From assembly GCA_028285385.1 (NCBI GenBank), contig JANQPR010000105.1, positions 1 through 52,710 on the forward strand: DNA of 52,710 bases, read 5' to 3'. How positions within the stretch are numbered: position 1 is the first letter of the stretch; every line of letters starts with the position of its first letter. The notes beneath the pieces are model-generated. The model was not told the DNA's origin. It saw only the letters and a list, made by a program, of their open reading frames with translations, and did no database searches. Below, one piece after another: positions 44,139 to 52,027 of this stretch. The stretch is from Phycisphaera sp. GTDB taxonomy: Bacteria; Planctomycetota; Phycisphaerae; Phycisphaerales; Phycisphaeraceae. Position numbers and translations under genes: made by a program.

Positions 44139-46645
44139 CAGATCTGCCTCCCGTGTCGCCATGCCCGCCCGGTGAGCCAAGGCCAAACCAAGGTGAACAC
44201 ACCAACCGACGCTTCGGGCACCAGCACCGCGTCGAGCGCCGCCGTGTCGCCCGTGTACGCCGCGCGGAGCAGCGCTACATCGCGGAGGTCGACGTCGCCG
44301 TCGCCGTCCTGGTCGCCGTCGGCCCAAGACTTCCCGCCCACGCCGGCGGCCAGCGCGCCGGTGTAGTTCTGCTGCAGCGTCATCGCGTCGAGCAGGTCGG
44401 TGTCGCCGTCGACGTCGAGGTCGCCGAAGTCGGTGCCCGCCACGACGCGCAACCACTCGGCGAGGTCGGCGGCGTCGACCACGCCGTCCACCGCGAGGTT
44501 CAACGCATCGCCCGGGCTGCCGGGCTGGCCGAACGCCGCGAAGAGCTCGTCGACGTCGCCGGCGTCGAGCTGGCCCGAGCCGTCGAAGTCGCCGAACACA
44601 CCGGGCGTCGCAACCAGGTCCAGCCGGGCCCAGTCCACCGCCAGGTCCGGGCCGACCAACCCGTTCAACTGCCCGTCGCGCAGGTCCGCCAACGCCGAGC
44701 CGAGCAGCTGCACCACGACCACGCTCGTGCCCGAGCCCGTCACCGGCTGCGTGTAACTCAGCCCGGCCAGTGACGCGACGTCGGCGGTGCGCTCGAGCGC
44801 GAGCAGCCCCGACCCGTTGTCGCCGCTGGTGCCGCGCAGCGCCAGCGTCAGCGTCGCCGCGGCGATGTGTTCGCCGGCGTCCACCGTGAAGTCGAACGTG
44901 AACGGCACCACCGCGTCGGACAGATCGTCGAAGCCCGCGGTGCCGCGGCTCAAAAGCGTCGCGAACGCGTCGGCCTCGAGCTGCCAGTCGGCGTCGACGG
45001 GCACGTCGTCGCGCGGGTCGGCCGCGCCCGCGCCGTCGGCGAAGAACACGTCGTAGTCGCCCAGGTGGTACTCGCGGAAAGACGCGTCGGCGAAGCGGTC
45101 GCGGTCGGCGACCTGCGCGTAGTAAAGGCTCCGCGTGTCGACCGCCGCGCCGTGCTGATCGACGATCCCCGGCGGCTGCGGGCCGAATCGGTTGTCGGTT
45201 TCGATCGTGCCGACCGACCCGATCAGCCAGTTCTGCGCGGTCGGCGGGTTCTGGACGATGTAGCTGTCCGCCGTGCTGTTCCAGATGATCATGTTGCCGC
45301 CGGCCCAGCCGTGCCCCGTGCCGAAGTAGCCGCGGTTGCGGAGGTTGATCTGGTCGCCGTCGACCGAGATGTTGTCGTAGAGCCCGCCGACGCTCCACCG
45401 CTGGTGCGGGCCTGTATCGTTCAACGCGTTCTCGGCCACGCCGTCGACGAAGACGTTGGGCCCTGTATTAGGCGAGTTCTGGATGAAGTCGTGCCGCCCG
45501 TTCTCCGAGTACAGGTCGCGGAACAATGAGAGCTGGCTGTTGTTCTGGAACGCGTACCGCCGACCGCCGGTCACCCGTGAGATCGGGTCGAGGTTCGTCG
45601 AGTCCTCGACCGTGATGTTCTTCGCGCGGGTGTCGGTCTCGACCAGCGAGTACCAGAAGTGCTCGGCCGTGACGTCGCGAACAAACCCGTGCTCGAGCCG
45701 GTTCATGAAGATCAGGCTGCGGGCGTGGTCCTCGTCCTCGGGGTCGTTGGTGTCGTAGTCGGAGACGCCGCGCAGGTTCTCGACGCCGACGTGGCTGATC
45801 CGGCCGGTCCAGTTGTACTTGTAGACGGTTCCGCCGCCGAACTCCGCGTCGAGCGACTGCGTCAGCGGCGCGTTGAGGAACACGCGGTCGCCCTCGACAC
45901 GGGTGACGACGCGGTCGTGGGTTCGGTCGAAGTTGCCGGCGGCCCACTGCGTGATCGGGTTGCCGTCGGGCCGGGGCGGTATCTGATCCATGCCCAGCGC
46001 TTCGATCCACTCCTGCGTGCTGGGACGGAACACGTTGACGCGGTCGCCGACCTGAAAGCTCGACGCGTCGGCCACGCGCAAACTGGTCGCGCCGACGGGC
46101 ACGTACTTGTCCAGCACGGCCTTCTCGCTGCCCGAGACCTTCGACGCCGAGCCGGAGCCTTCGATCTGGATCAGGTCGCGCGACTGCGTGCCCGTCCCGC
46201 GTATCACCGTGCCGCCGTTGTTCGGGTCCTGCCCCGAACCGCGGAGGACGATCCCGCTGGTGTTGATCGTGACGAAGCTGTTGATCTGGAACTCGCCCGG
46301 CCCGAGTTGCACGGCGCCGCGGTAGCCGTTGGGACCGATCGGCAGCGCCGCGACCTGGTTGATCGCCAACTGGATCGCGAACCCGTCGTCGCCGTTGGCG
46401 GGGTTCACCGTCACCGCCGTCGGCACGTCCGGGATCGCCGTCTGGCCGAACTCGTACCCCACCGCCGAGAAGTCCGGCAGCCGGTCGCCGTTGGGCTGGG
46501 CGTGGTACAGCAGCCGGCCGTCGGCGCCGGGGTAGGCCCAGGTGCTCTCCGCCGCGTCCACGCCCACCGCACCCGCCCACAGAAACGCCGACGCGACCGC
46601 CGCGCCTGTTCCCCGTCGCGTCGCGATCGTCGGAGGTCGTTTCAT
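44138..46645 (-). CDS. exported beta-helix protein with dockerin-like repeats (possible polysaccharide lyase or hydrolase)
   Basis: The 835-residue protein has a signal peptide (core AAVASAFLWAGAVGVDA) and a right-handed beta-helix region of pectate-lyase-superfamily type from about 60 to 480 (NGYRGAVQLGPGEFQINSFV, then NTSGIVLRGSGQDPNNG). A Gly-rich RNRGYFGTGHGWAGGNMIIW block follows. A beta-sandwich comes next, then dockerin-like calcium loops (GDFDGSGQLDAGD, DLDVDGDTDLLD, DGDQDGDGDVDLRD) near 680-815, and a short hydrophobic end. I cannot assign a lyase family or catalytic residues. It may degrade or bind the same polymer as the PL6 lyase, to which it is coupled (TGATG). An ATG at 46645 was chosen over a GTG at 46663. 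Confidence 0.75.
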   Translation of the reverse strand: MKRPPTIATRRGTGAAVASAFLWAGAVGVDAAESTWAYPGADGRLLYHAQPNGDRLPDFSAVGYEFGQTAIPDVPTAVTVNPANGDDGFAIQLAINQVAALPIGPNGYRGAVQLGPGEFQINSFVTINTSGIVLRGSGQDPNNGGTVIRGTGTQSRDLIQIEGSGSASKVSGSEKAVLDKYVPVGATSLRVADASSFQVGDRVNVFRPSTQEWIEALGMDQIPPRPDGNPITQWAAGNFDRTHDRVVTRVEGDRVFLNAPLTQSLDAEFGGGTVYKYNWTGRISHVGVENLRGVSDYDTNDPEDEDHARSLIFMNRLEHGFVRDVTAEHFWYSLVETDTRAKNITVEDSTNLDPISRVTGGRRYAFQNNSQLSLFRDLYSENGRHDFIQNSPNTGPNVFVDGVAENALNDTGPHQRWSVGGLYDNISVDGDQINLRNRGYFGTGHGWAGGNMIIWNSTADSYIVQNPPTAQNWLIGSVGTIETDNRFGPQPPGIVDQHGAAVDTRSLYYAQVADRDRFADASFREYHLGDYDVFFADGAGAADPRDDVPVDADWQLEADAFATLLSRGTAGFDDLSDAVVPFTFDFTVDAGEHIAAATLTLALRGTSGDNGSGLLALERTADVASLAGLSYTQPVTGSGTSVVVVQLLGSALADLRDGQLNGLVGPDLAVDWARLDLVATPGVFGDFDGSGQLDAGDVDELFAAFGQPGSPGDALNLAVDGVVDAADLAEWLRVVAGTDFGDLDVDGDTDLLDAMTLQQNYTGALAAGVGGKSWADGDQDGDGDVDLRDVALLRAAYTGDTAALDAVLVPEASVGVFTLVWPWLTGRAWRHGRQI

Positions 46646-46663
46646 CCTCACAGCATGACTCAC

Positions 46664-48511
46664 TCAGGCGGCTTCCGCCACCAAACCCTCGGCCGATCGG
46701 CTCGGCGTTTTCCGGGTCGAACGCGACCCCAGCCAGAACAACAACGCCCCCATCGTCGCCACGAACCCACCCACAAACAAGACGGCCAACACGCCCGACA
46801 GCGCGTCCTGCATCAGCACCAGCAGGCAGATGCAGCAGCCCATCACGAGGCCAAAAGCACCGACGATCTTGAGCTGACTCAGGTCGTTCCCCGGGCCGAC
46901 CTCCGCGGCGAAGTCGATCGGCCGGTGCATCCTGGCGAAGAAGGTGTCGACCTTGTCGCGGTACGCGCCCGGGGCCGTGTTCCAGAACGGCACGGTCGCG
47001 AAGAAGCCCACCGCCGCCGCGGAGATGTTCATGAAGACCACGGTCGAGAACGCCCACTCGCCGCCGAACAACGGCTGGTGGTACGCCGCTGTGTCACGCA
47101 GCGCTTCGGTGATCGCCTTGCCGTCGCCGAAGAGCGCGTCGCTGAAGAAGCCGACCGCCGAGACGCACAGGCCGACGCCGATCGACACGAGCGCCGCCCA
47201 CGCCGGGACCCGCCGCACCAGCAGCGCCAGCAGCATCGGCACCGCCAACGGCAGCGCCAGCATCGCGCCGACGTTGAGCATCAGCGTGAAGACGCCCTTC
47301 CCGTCCTGGTTCACGAAGTAGAGCGTCAGCCCGATGATCGTCAGCCCGAAGACGAACGACGCGACCTGGGCCGTGCGCAGCCTCGGCTTGTCAGGATCGA
47401 GCCGAACGCCGAACAGCCGCAGCACCGCCGGCTGGATGTCGCGGACGTACATCGCGGCGTTCTTGTTCAGCCCGCTGTCCATCGAGCTCATCGTCGCCGA
47501 GAGCATCGCCACCACCATCAGCCCGGTCAGCCCGGCGGGCAACAGCTTCATGCTCGTCACCGCGTAAGACGCCTCGGCCGGCTTCGAGAGCGACGTCAAC
47601 GCGTCGATGTCTGCCGAGAACAGAAGCCGGCCCGTCATCGGCGGGATGAACCAGATCGCCGCCCCCGCCAGCATGAGCAGCCCGGCGAGCAACGCCGCCT
47701 TCCGCGCGTCGGTGCCGGTCTTCACCGCGTAGTACCGCTGCGACGCCATCACGGTGTTCATCTTCACGATCTGCGCGACGAACACCGCGCCCGCCCACAC
47801 CCACGTGTACGTGTTGTTCCCCGTGAACCGTCCCGCTTCGTTCACCAGCGCGTAGTCGTCCGCCAGCCCGGCGTCGCGGATCCCGCCGAGCAACCCCTCG
47901 ACACCGCCGAGCTGTTGCAGGCAGAGGAACGCGACCAGGATCGTGATCGGGATCAGGATCAGCGTCTGTAAAAAATCGGTCGCCATCACCGCCCAGCTGC
48001 CGCCCGCCGTGGAGTACACCAACACGATCAGCCCGATGACGATGACGACCAGCTCGATGTCGTAGCCGAACACCGCGGCGCAGAACAGCGACAGCCCGTA
48101 CAGCCACAGGCCCGCGTAGAGCAGGCCCAGCACAACGAAGACCCACGCGTAGACCTGCTGAGTGATCGGGCCGAAGCGCGCACGGATCGCCTCGGGCACG
48201 GTGACCACGCGCAGCTGCCGGAACCACGGCGCGAACAGGACCGCCGCCACGAAGTAGCCCGCGGTGTTGGCCAGGAAGATGGTCATCACCGACCACCCGG
48301 CCTCGTACGCTGCGCCGGCGGCGCCCGTGAAGGTCCACGCGCTGAACTGCACCATGAACGCGCTGGCCCCCACCAGCCACCACGTGCCCTTGCACCCGTT
48401 GCGGAAGTAGTCGCTGTCGTCGCGGTTCAACCGCTTGAACACGAACCCCACCGCGACCAGCACCACCAGGTAGCCGGCCACCACGATGTATTCGGTCGTC
48501 AGGTCGGACAT
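46664..48511 (-). CDS. sodium:solute symporter (SSS family)
   Basis: The 615-residue protein has about 14 transmembrane segments. It carries the SSS sodium-site region ASAFMVQFSAWTFTGAAGAA near residue 50 and the conserved WAVMATDFLQTLILI. A large extracytoplasmic loop and a cytoplasmic tail follow. It imports small organic solutes driven by the Na+ gradient. In PL6 gene clusters of marine bacteria an SSS protein commonly takes up unsaturated uronate mono- or oligosaccharides, and its location between lyase genes supports this (inference). It ends right before the beta-helix protein gene (TGA then GTG), consistent with one operon. The start is the ATG at 48511. Confidence 0.92.
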   Translation of the reverse strand: MSDLTTEYIVVAGYLVVLVAVGFVFKRLNRDDSDYFRNGCKGTWWLVGASAFMVQFSAWTFTGAAGAAYEAGWSVMTIFLANTAGYFVAAVLFAPWFRQLRVVTVPEAIRARFGPITQQVYAWVFVVLGLLYAGLWLYGLSLFCAAVFGYDIELVVIVIGLIVLVYSTAGGSWAVMATDFLQTLILIPITILVAFLCLQQLGGVEGLLGGIRDAGLADDYALVNEAGRFTGNNTYTWVWAGAVFVAQIVKMNTVMASQRYYAVKTGTDARKAALLAGLLMLAGAAIWFIPPMTGRLLFSADIDALTSLSKPAEASYAVTSMKLLPAGLTGLMVVAMLSATMSSMDSGLNKNAAMYVRDIQPAVLRLFGVRLDPDKPRLRTAQVASFVFGLTIIGLTLYFVNQDGKGVFTLMLNVGAMLALPLAVPMLLALLVRRVPAWAALVSIGVGLCVSAVGFFSDALFGDGKAITEALRDTAAYHQPLFGGEWAFSTVVFMNISAAAVGFFATVPFWNTAPGAYRDKVDTFFARMHRPIDFAAEVGPGNDLSQLKIVGAFGLVMGCCICLLVLMQDALSGVLAVLFVGGFVATMGALLFWLGSRSTRKTPSRSAEGLVAEAA

Positions 48512-48638
48512 GGGCGGTACAACCGAACCAACCAGGCCGTGGGCAACACGTGAACCGGGGCGAACTCAAGCGGATCAAGTGCTGCGGGCGACGGCGACAA
48601 CAGCGTTGGCAACACCGGGGTCACGCAAACGGGTCGGC

Positions 48639-49514
48639 TCACTCGAACGCGAGGACGTACTCGAGGTCTTTCTTGCCTTCGGGGTCGCGCAGCGTGATGG
48701 CGGCCTCGGTCTTCTCGATGGACTCGACGTGCCCGTCCATGAACAGGTAGTTGGCCCGGCCTTCCGTGGTCGCGGAACCCTTTTGGAGCTTGGTGTCGTC
48801 CAGACCGCTGTGGCGGTCGGGCTCGCCGGACGCCCAACGCTTCAAGGCTCGTTCCTCGTTGCTACCCGACGCCGGCTCGAAGTACACGAAGCCACCGGCG
48901 TTCACCGTGCCCGGCCGGGCCTTGAGGTGCTGCTCGAAGCTGTCGCCGTTGATGATCGTGCCGCTGGTGTTGCGCATCGTGTCGATGAGCAGCCAGCCGG
49001 TGAACTCGTCGTCGCCCGGCATGACGATGCCCTCGGTGGTGGTGGGCAAGGGGAAGTACCGGTCGGAACCGTTGTCAACCAAGTAGAGGTTGTACCCGTA
49101 ACCGGTCTTGGTGGTGTTGAAGCCGATCGTCGACGTCGGGTCGGCGGCGCGTTCGAAGTCAAACTCCGGGCAGTTGAACTGTTCGCGGATGAACTCGCTG
49201 CGGTCACCGGTGTTGGTGAAGTCCGGCTTCTCGCGGATCATCACATCGATCATTTCCTGGAACCAGAGGACTTCTTCCACCGGGGCGCCGCTGGAATCGA
49301 ACTTGGTGTAGGCGTAGGGCACGATCCGGCCGTTGTTGTCGGCGCTCCAGACCTCGTTGGCGATGCCGAGTTGCTTGAGGTTGCTCTTGCAGGCGACGTC
49401 GCGGGCGGTGGCCCGGGCGGCGCCGAGCGCCGGGAGCAGGATCCCGATGAGCAGCGCGATGATGGAGATGACGACGAGGAGCTCGATGAGCGTGAAGGCG
49501 TGCGGGCGACGCAT
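48639..49514 (-). CDS. prepilin-type N-terminal cleavage/methylation domain protein in the PUL
   Basis: The 291-residue protein starts [18 protein letters not shown], a standard type IV prepilin leader, followed by the long pilin helix ([20 protein letters not shown]). The globular domain ends near [14 protein letters not shown], the DGH-V signature common in planctomycete pseudopilins. The start at 49514 has AAAGGAC upstream. It sits between a PEP-CTERM/dockerin gene and the transporter gene, all on the minus strand, so it is probably part of the carbohydrate-induced set and may assemble a surface structure involved in polymer handling. That role is inference. Confidence 0.85.
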   Translation of the reverse strand: MRRPHAFTLIELLVVISIIALLIGILLPALGAARATARDVACKSNLKQLGIANEVWSADNNGRIVPYAYTKFDSSGAPVEEVLWFQEMIDVMIREKPDFTNTGDRSEFIREQFNCPEFDFERAADPTSTIGFNTTKTGYGYNLYLVDNGSDRYFPLPTTTEGIVMPGDDEFTGWLLIDTMRNTSGTIINGDSFEQHLKARPGTVNAGGFVYFEPASGSNEERALKRWASGEPDRHSGLDDTKLQKGSATTEGRANYLFMDGHVESIEKTEAAITLRDPEGKKDLEYVLAFE

Positions 49515-49579
49515 GACGGGGTCCTTTGGCAAAGAGAAACGCGGAGGGGTGCGAGGGGCGGTTGGGGACGGCCGCCGAG

Positions 49580-49606
49580 AAAACCCGCGGCGGCGTTCGG
49601 GCCGCC
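49580..49606 (-). terminator. hairpin with T-tract after the PEP-CTERM/dockerin gene
   Basis: GGCGGC at 49589-49594 pairs with GCCGCC at 49601-49606 around a 6-base loop. On the minus strand it is followed, after CGCGGG, by TTTTCTC. It is about 17 bases after the stop of the 49623-50855 gene. The short stem and the distance to the T-run make it a moderate candidate. Confidence 0.45.
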
Positions 49607-49622
49607 CCGGGGTGGAGGAGGT

Positions 49623-50855
49623 TCAGGCGCAGCGGCGACGCAGCGTGACGCCGACCAGTCCGAGCAGCGCGGTCGCGGCGGCCGGCTCGGGCACCGCGGC
49701 GCCGTCGAAGCTCGGGGCGCTGGTGCTGCCCCAGTTCTGGAGCACGCCGTCGAGCTCGTTCTGGTCGACGGTGCCGTCGAACGGGCCGCCGCCGACCAGC
49801 GCGGCCTCGTCGCCGGTGAACGTGCCGGTGCCCCAGTTCTGCAGGACGATGTCGAGGTCGCCCTGCTCGACCTGGCCGGACGTGTCGTAGTCGCCGGCGA
49901 TGACGGTGGCGCCGCCGATGAACTCGACGAGGATGTTGTCGATGACGTAGTCGAAGTCGCCGATGTTCTCGAAGACCATGTAGTGGAAGGTGTCGTCGAA
50001 GGTAGAAAGATCGGGATCGGTGAAGGGGTCGTCGCCGGTGATGGTGGAGGTCCCGTCGACGTCGGTCATGGTGTAGGAAGCGTCGAGCATGAGCTCGCCG
50101 TCGACGTTGGTGATGCTCCACTCGCCGACGAAGGTGTGCTTGGAGGTGGTGGTGAGCCCGAGGTTGACGAAATCGGAGTCGGGCGCGACGGAGCTGGGCG
50201 AGGCGACGGTCTCGCCGCTGCCGGACATGACGCCGTTCTGGTTGGCGTTTTCGGTGCGCATCCGGGAGTTCTGGCGGAGGACGAAGATGTTGTCGCTCCC
50301 GGTGGGGATGCGGGCGTGCATGCCGAAGTCGGGGGCGATGGGGGCCATGTTGCCGTTGGCGGCGGCAGGATCGAAGCTGAAGTCGCCGTTCTCGCTGCCG
50401 AACACGGCGGGCTGCTTGTCGGTGCCGGCGCCGTCGGCGTCGAAGGTCTGTCCCAGCGAGCCGTCGGCGTCGGCGAAGATGCCGACGTAGAACTGGTCGT
50501 TGCCGCTGGCGGGCAGCGAGTTGGGGTCGAGCCGCATGTCGAAGCTGTAGCGGATGGTCGTGCCCTCGACGAGCTGGACGGGCTCGCTGAAGGGGATGTA
50601 CCACTCCGACCCGCTGCCGCCGGACTCGATGAACGCGGCGTTGCCGCCGCCCAAGCCGGCGGCGTCGTCGGCGATGGTGAAGATCGGCTTGAGGCCGTCC
50701 TCGACGGCGGTAAACGACTCGGCCTGGTACGCGGTGCCGACGGCGCCGGTGGTGGTGCCGCTGGTGAAATCGATGTCGACCAACGTCTGGCCGAGCGCGG
50801 GGGACGCGGCCAACAGGCCGGCGGTCAGGGGCAGAGAGACGGTGAGGCGATGCAT
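49623..50855 (-). CDS. exported PEP-CTERM protein with dockerin-like repeats
   Basis: The 410-residue protein has a signal peptide (LTVSLPLTAGLLAASPALGQ), a beta-rich domain of about 300 residues that resembles concanavalin-type or carbohydrate-binding sandwiches (TLVDIDFTSGTTTGAVGTAY onward), and the EF-hand cassette GDYDTSGQVEQGDLD ... NELDGVLQNWG. It ends in a PEP-CTERM tail with PEPAAATALLGLVGVTLRRRCA spread over the last residues. No enzyme motif is visible, so it may bind sugar or form a surface scaffold. It is upstream of a pseudopilin gene and downstream of another PEP-CTERM gene on the same strand. The start has GGAGG-type sequence (AGGAGGATTCCCC). Confidence 0.85.
   Translation of the reverse strand: MHRLTVSLPLTAGLLAASPALGQTLVDIDFTSGTTTGAVGTAYQAESFTAVEDGLKPIFTIADDAAGLGGGNAAFIESGGSGSEWYIPFSEPVQLVEGTTIRYSFDMRLDPNSLPASGNDQFYVGIFADADGSLGQTFDADGAGTDKQPAVFGSENGDFSFDPAAANGNMAPIAPDFGMHARIPTGSDNIFVLRQNSRMRTENANQNGVMSGSGETVASPSSVAPDSDFVNLGLTTTSKHTFVGEWSITNVDGELMLDASYTMTDVDGTSTITGDDPFTDPDLSTFDDTFHYMVFENIGDFDYVIDNILVEFIGGATVIAGDYDTSGQVEQGDLDIVLQNWGTGTFTGDEAALVGGGPFDGTVDQNELDGVLQNWGSTSAPSFDGAAVPEPAAATALLGLVGVTLRRRCA
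49681..49910. repeat. dockerin/PEP-CTERM cassette, copy B
   Basis: This is the partner of copy A at 41929-42151, with similarity over about 220 bp in the same orientation. Identity is high at the nucleotide level, suggesting recent duplication or gene conversion between two exported proteins of the locus. Confidence 0.8.
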
Positions 50856-50977
50856 GGGGAATCCTCCTGGCGAAACGTGAATACGAGTGTCGAAGCAGAG
50901 ATCAAGAAATAGAGACGGGAAGGCGTGTTGGTCTGATATCGAGCGGGCTCGGTTCGGAAGGAACTGGGAGTGGAATC

Positions 50978-51004
50978 GCGGCCCCGGCGGTGTGCCGGGG
51001 CCGC
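50978..51004 (-). terminator. 11-bp GC hairpin after the PEP-CTERM gene
   Basis: GCGGCCCCGGC at 50978-50988 pairs exactly with GCCGGGGCCGC at 50994-51004 around a 5-base loop, 15 bases after the stop of the 51019-51930 gene. There is no long T-tract on the minus strand (ATTCCACTC follows), so it may work with Rho or stabilise the mRNA end. Confidence 0.6.
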
Positions 51005-51018
51005 AGCTAGGGGGTCTA

Positions 51019-51930
51019 TCACGCCCGGCGACGCAACAGGGCGAGACCGCCGAAAGCAGCCAGCGCTAGGCTGGACGGCTCGGGGATGATCTCGATGGTG
51101 ACGTTGGAAAAGTCGATGCCGTTGTCGGGGAGGTCCGGTGAGTTGAGCAGGCCGAACGTGTTCGAGTTCGCGTGGAACGCGAGCATGCCGAAGTTGTTGG
51201 CGATGTCACTTGCGTCCGACTCGGTGTGGGTGCTGAGCAGGTTGCCCGCCGCGTCCAAGAGCGAACTGGTGACGTCGGCCGTGTCGGCACCGGTACGGGT
51301 AACGGCGAACGTGCCGATGTAGGTCGTGTTGGCGGTGATGGAGTAGGGGTCGCCGCCGCTGCCCAGGGAATCAAAGCCGGACGAGGTCCCCAGCAGCCGT
51401 CCGGTCGCCGCCGAGGTGTCCTGCTTGCGGAGGCCGATGTTCTCACTGCCCGTCGCGACGTCGTAGTCGGCGTAGTAGCCGGGCAGGCCGTCGTACAGCG
51501 GCTCGGGCGAACCGGATGAGGCGGAGAGGTCGGCCTCGAGCCCGGCCCGGCCGAGCTTATCGAACATCGCAACGCGGAAGGCGCCGCTTCGGTTCGTCCC
51601 GACCGTGTCGGGGGTGGTGAAGGTGTAGGTGGCGATGATCGTCTCACCAACGGCGAGCGTCTGCGGGGCGAAGGTCGCGCGGATGCCGCGACCCGACGAA
51701 CCCGTGACCAGGCCGAGCGAGCCAACCGAGACCTCGATCGCGTTGCTGTTGCTGGTGGTCCACCACGCCGCGTCCAGCGGGTCACCGGCCTCGTCGCTGC
51801 GATCACCGGTGGGCCAACTGTCGTTGACGATGACCATGGCCTCAGCCGGCGACGTCGGCGCTAAACCGATCACGGCCGCCATCAGGCCGGATCCGAGAAC
51901 TGTTAGTGGGCGACAAGTTCGAATCAACAT
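51019..51930 (-). CDS. exported PEP-CTERM sorting domain protein
   Basis: The 303-residue protein has a signal peptide (core PLTVLGSGLMAAVIGLAP), a beta-sandwich-like domain rich in Thr, Ser, Gly and Asn with few Lys, and a PEP-CTERM tail (IPEPSSLALAAFGGLALLRRRA, split here as IPEPSSLALAAFGG and LALLRRRA). The tail targets proteins to the surface through an exosortase, which is not encoded in the window. No catalytic motif or known domain is recognised. AGGAGGA lies eight bases before the ATG at 51930, so expression is probably strong. The gene lies directly downstream of the LacI-type regulator gene. Confidence 0.85.
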   Translation of the reverse strand: MLIRTCRPLTVLGSGLMAAVIGLAPTSPAEAMVIVNDSWPTGDRSDEAGDPLDAAWWTTSNSNAIEVSVGSLGLVTGSSGRGIRATFAPQTLAVGETIIATYTFTTPDTVGTNRSGAFRVAMFDKLGRAGLEADLSASSGSPEPLYDGLPGYYADYDVATGSENIGLRKQDTSAATGRLLGTSSGFDSLGSGGDPYSITANTTYIGTFAVTRTGADTADVTSSLLDAAGNLLSTHTESDASDIANNFGMLAFHANSNTFGLLNSPDLPDNGIDFSNVTIEIIPEPSSLALAAFGGLALLRRRA

Positions 51931-52027
51931 GAGCAAGTTCCTCCTAAAGGCCAAGAAAACCAAACATGAAGCGAGTCAGAAAGAGAGCCTTCGAATACCA
52001 GGCCGACTATCGACGGCCGCCAGAAGA

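Noticed and set aside
44139-45398. Open frame continuing 420 codons upstream of the PL6 start
   Set aside because: It is in another frame of the beta-helix protein gene, has an Arg/Gly/Ala-rich shadow composition, and the PL6 signal peptide with its own GGAGG site begins at 44138.
50978-51004. Hairpin considered as a LacI operator
   Set aside because: It is purely GC, without the TG..CA core typical of LacI operators, and sits just after a stop codon, which fits termination better.
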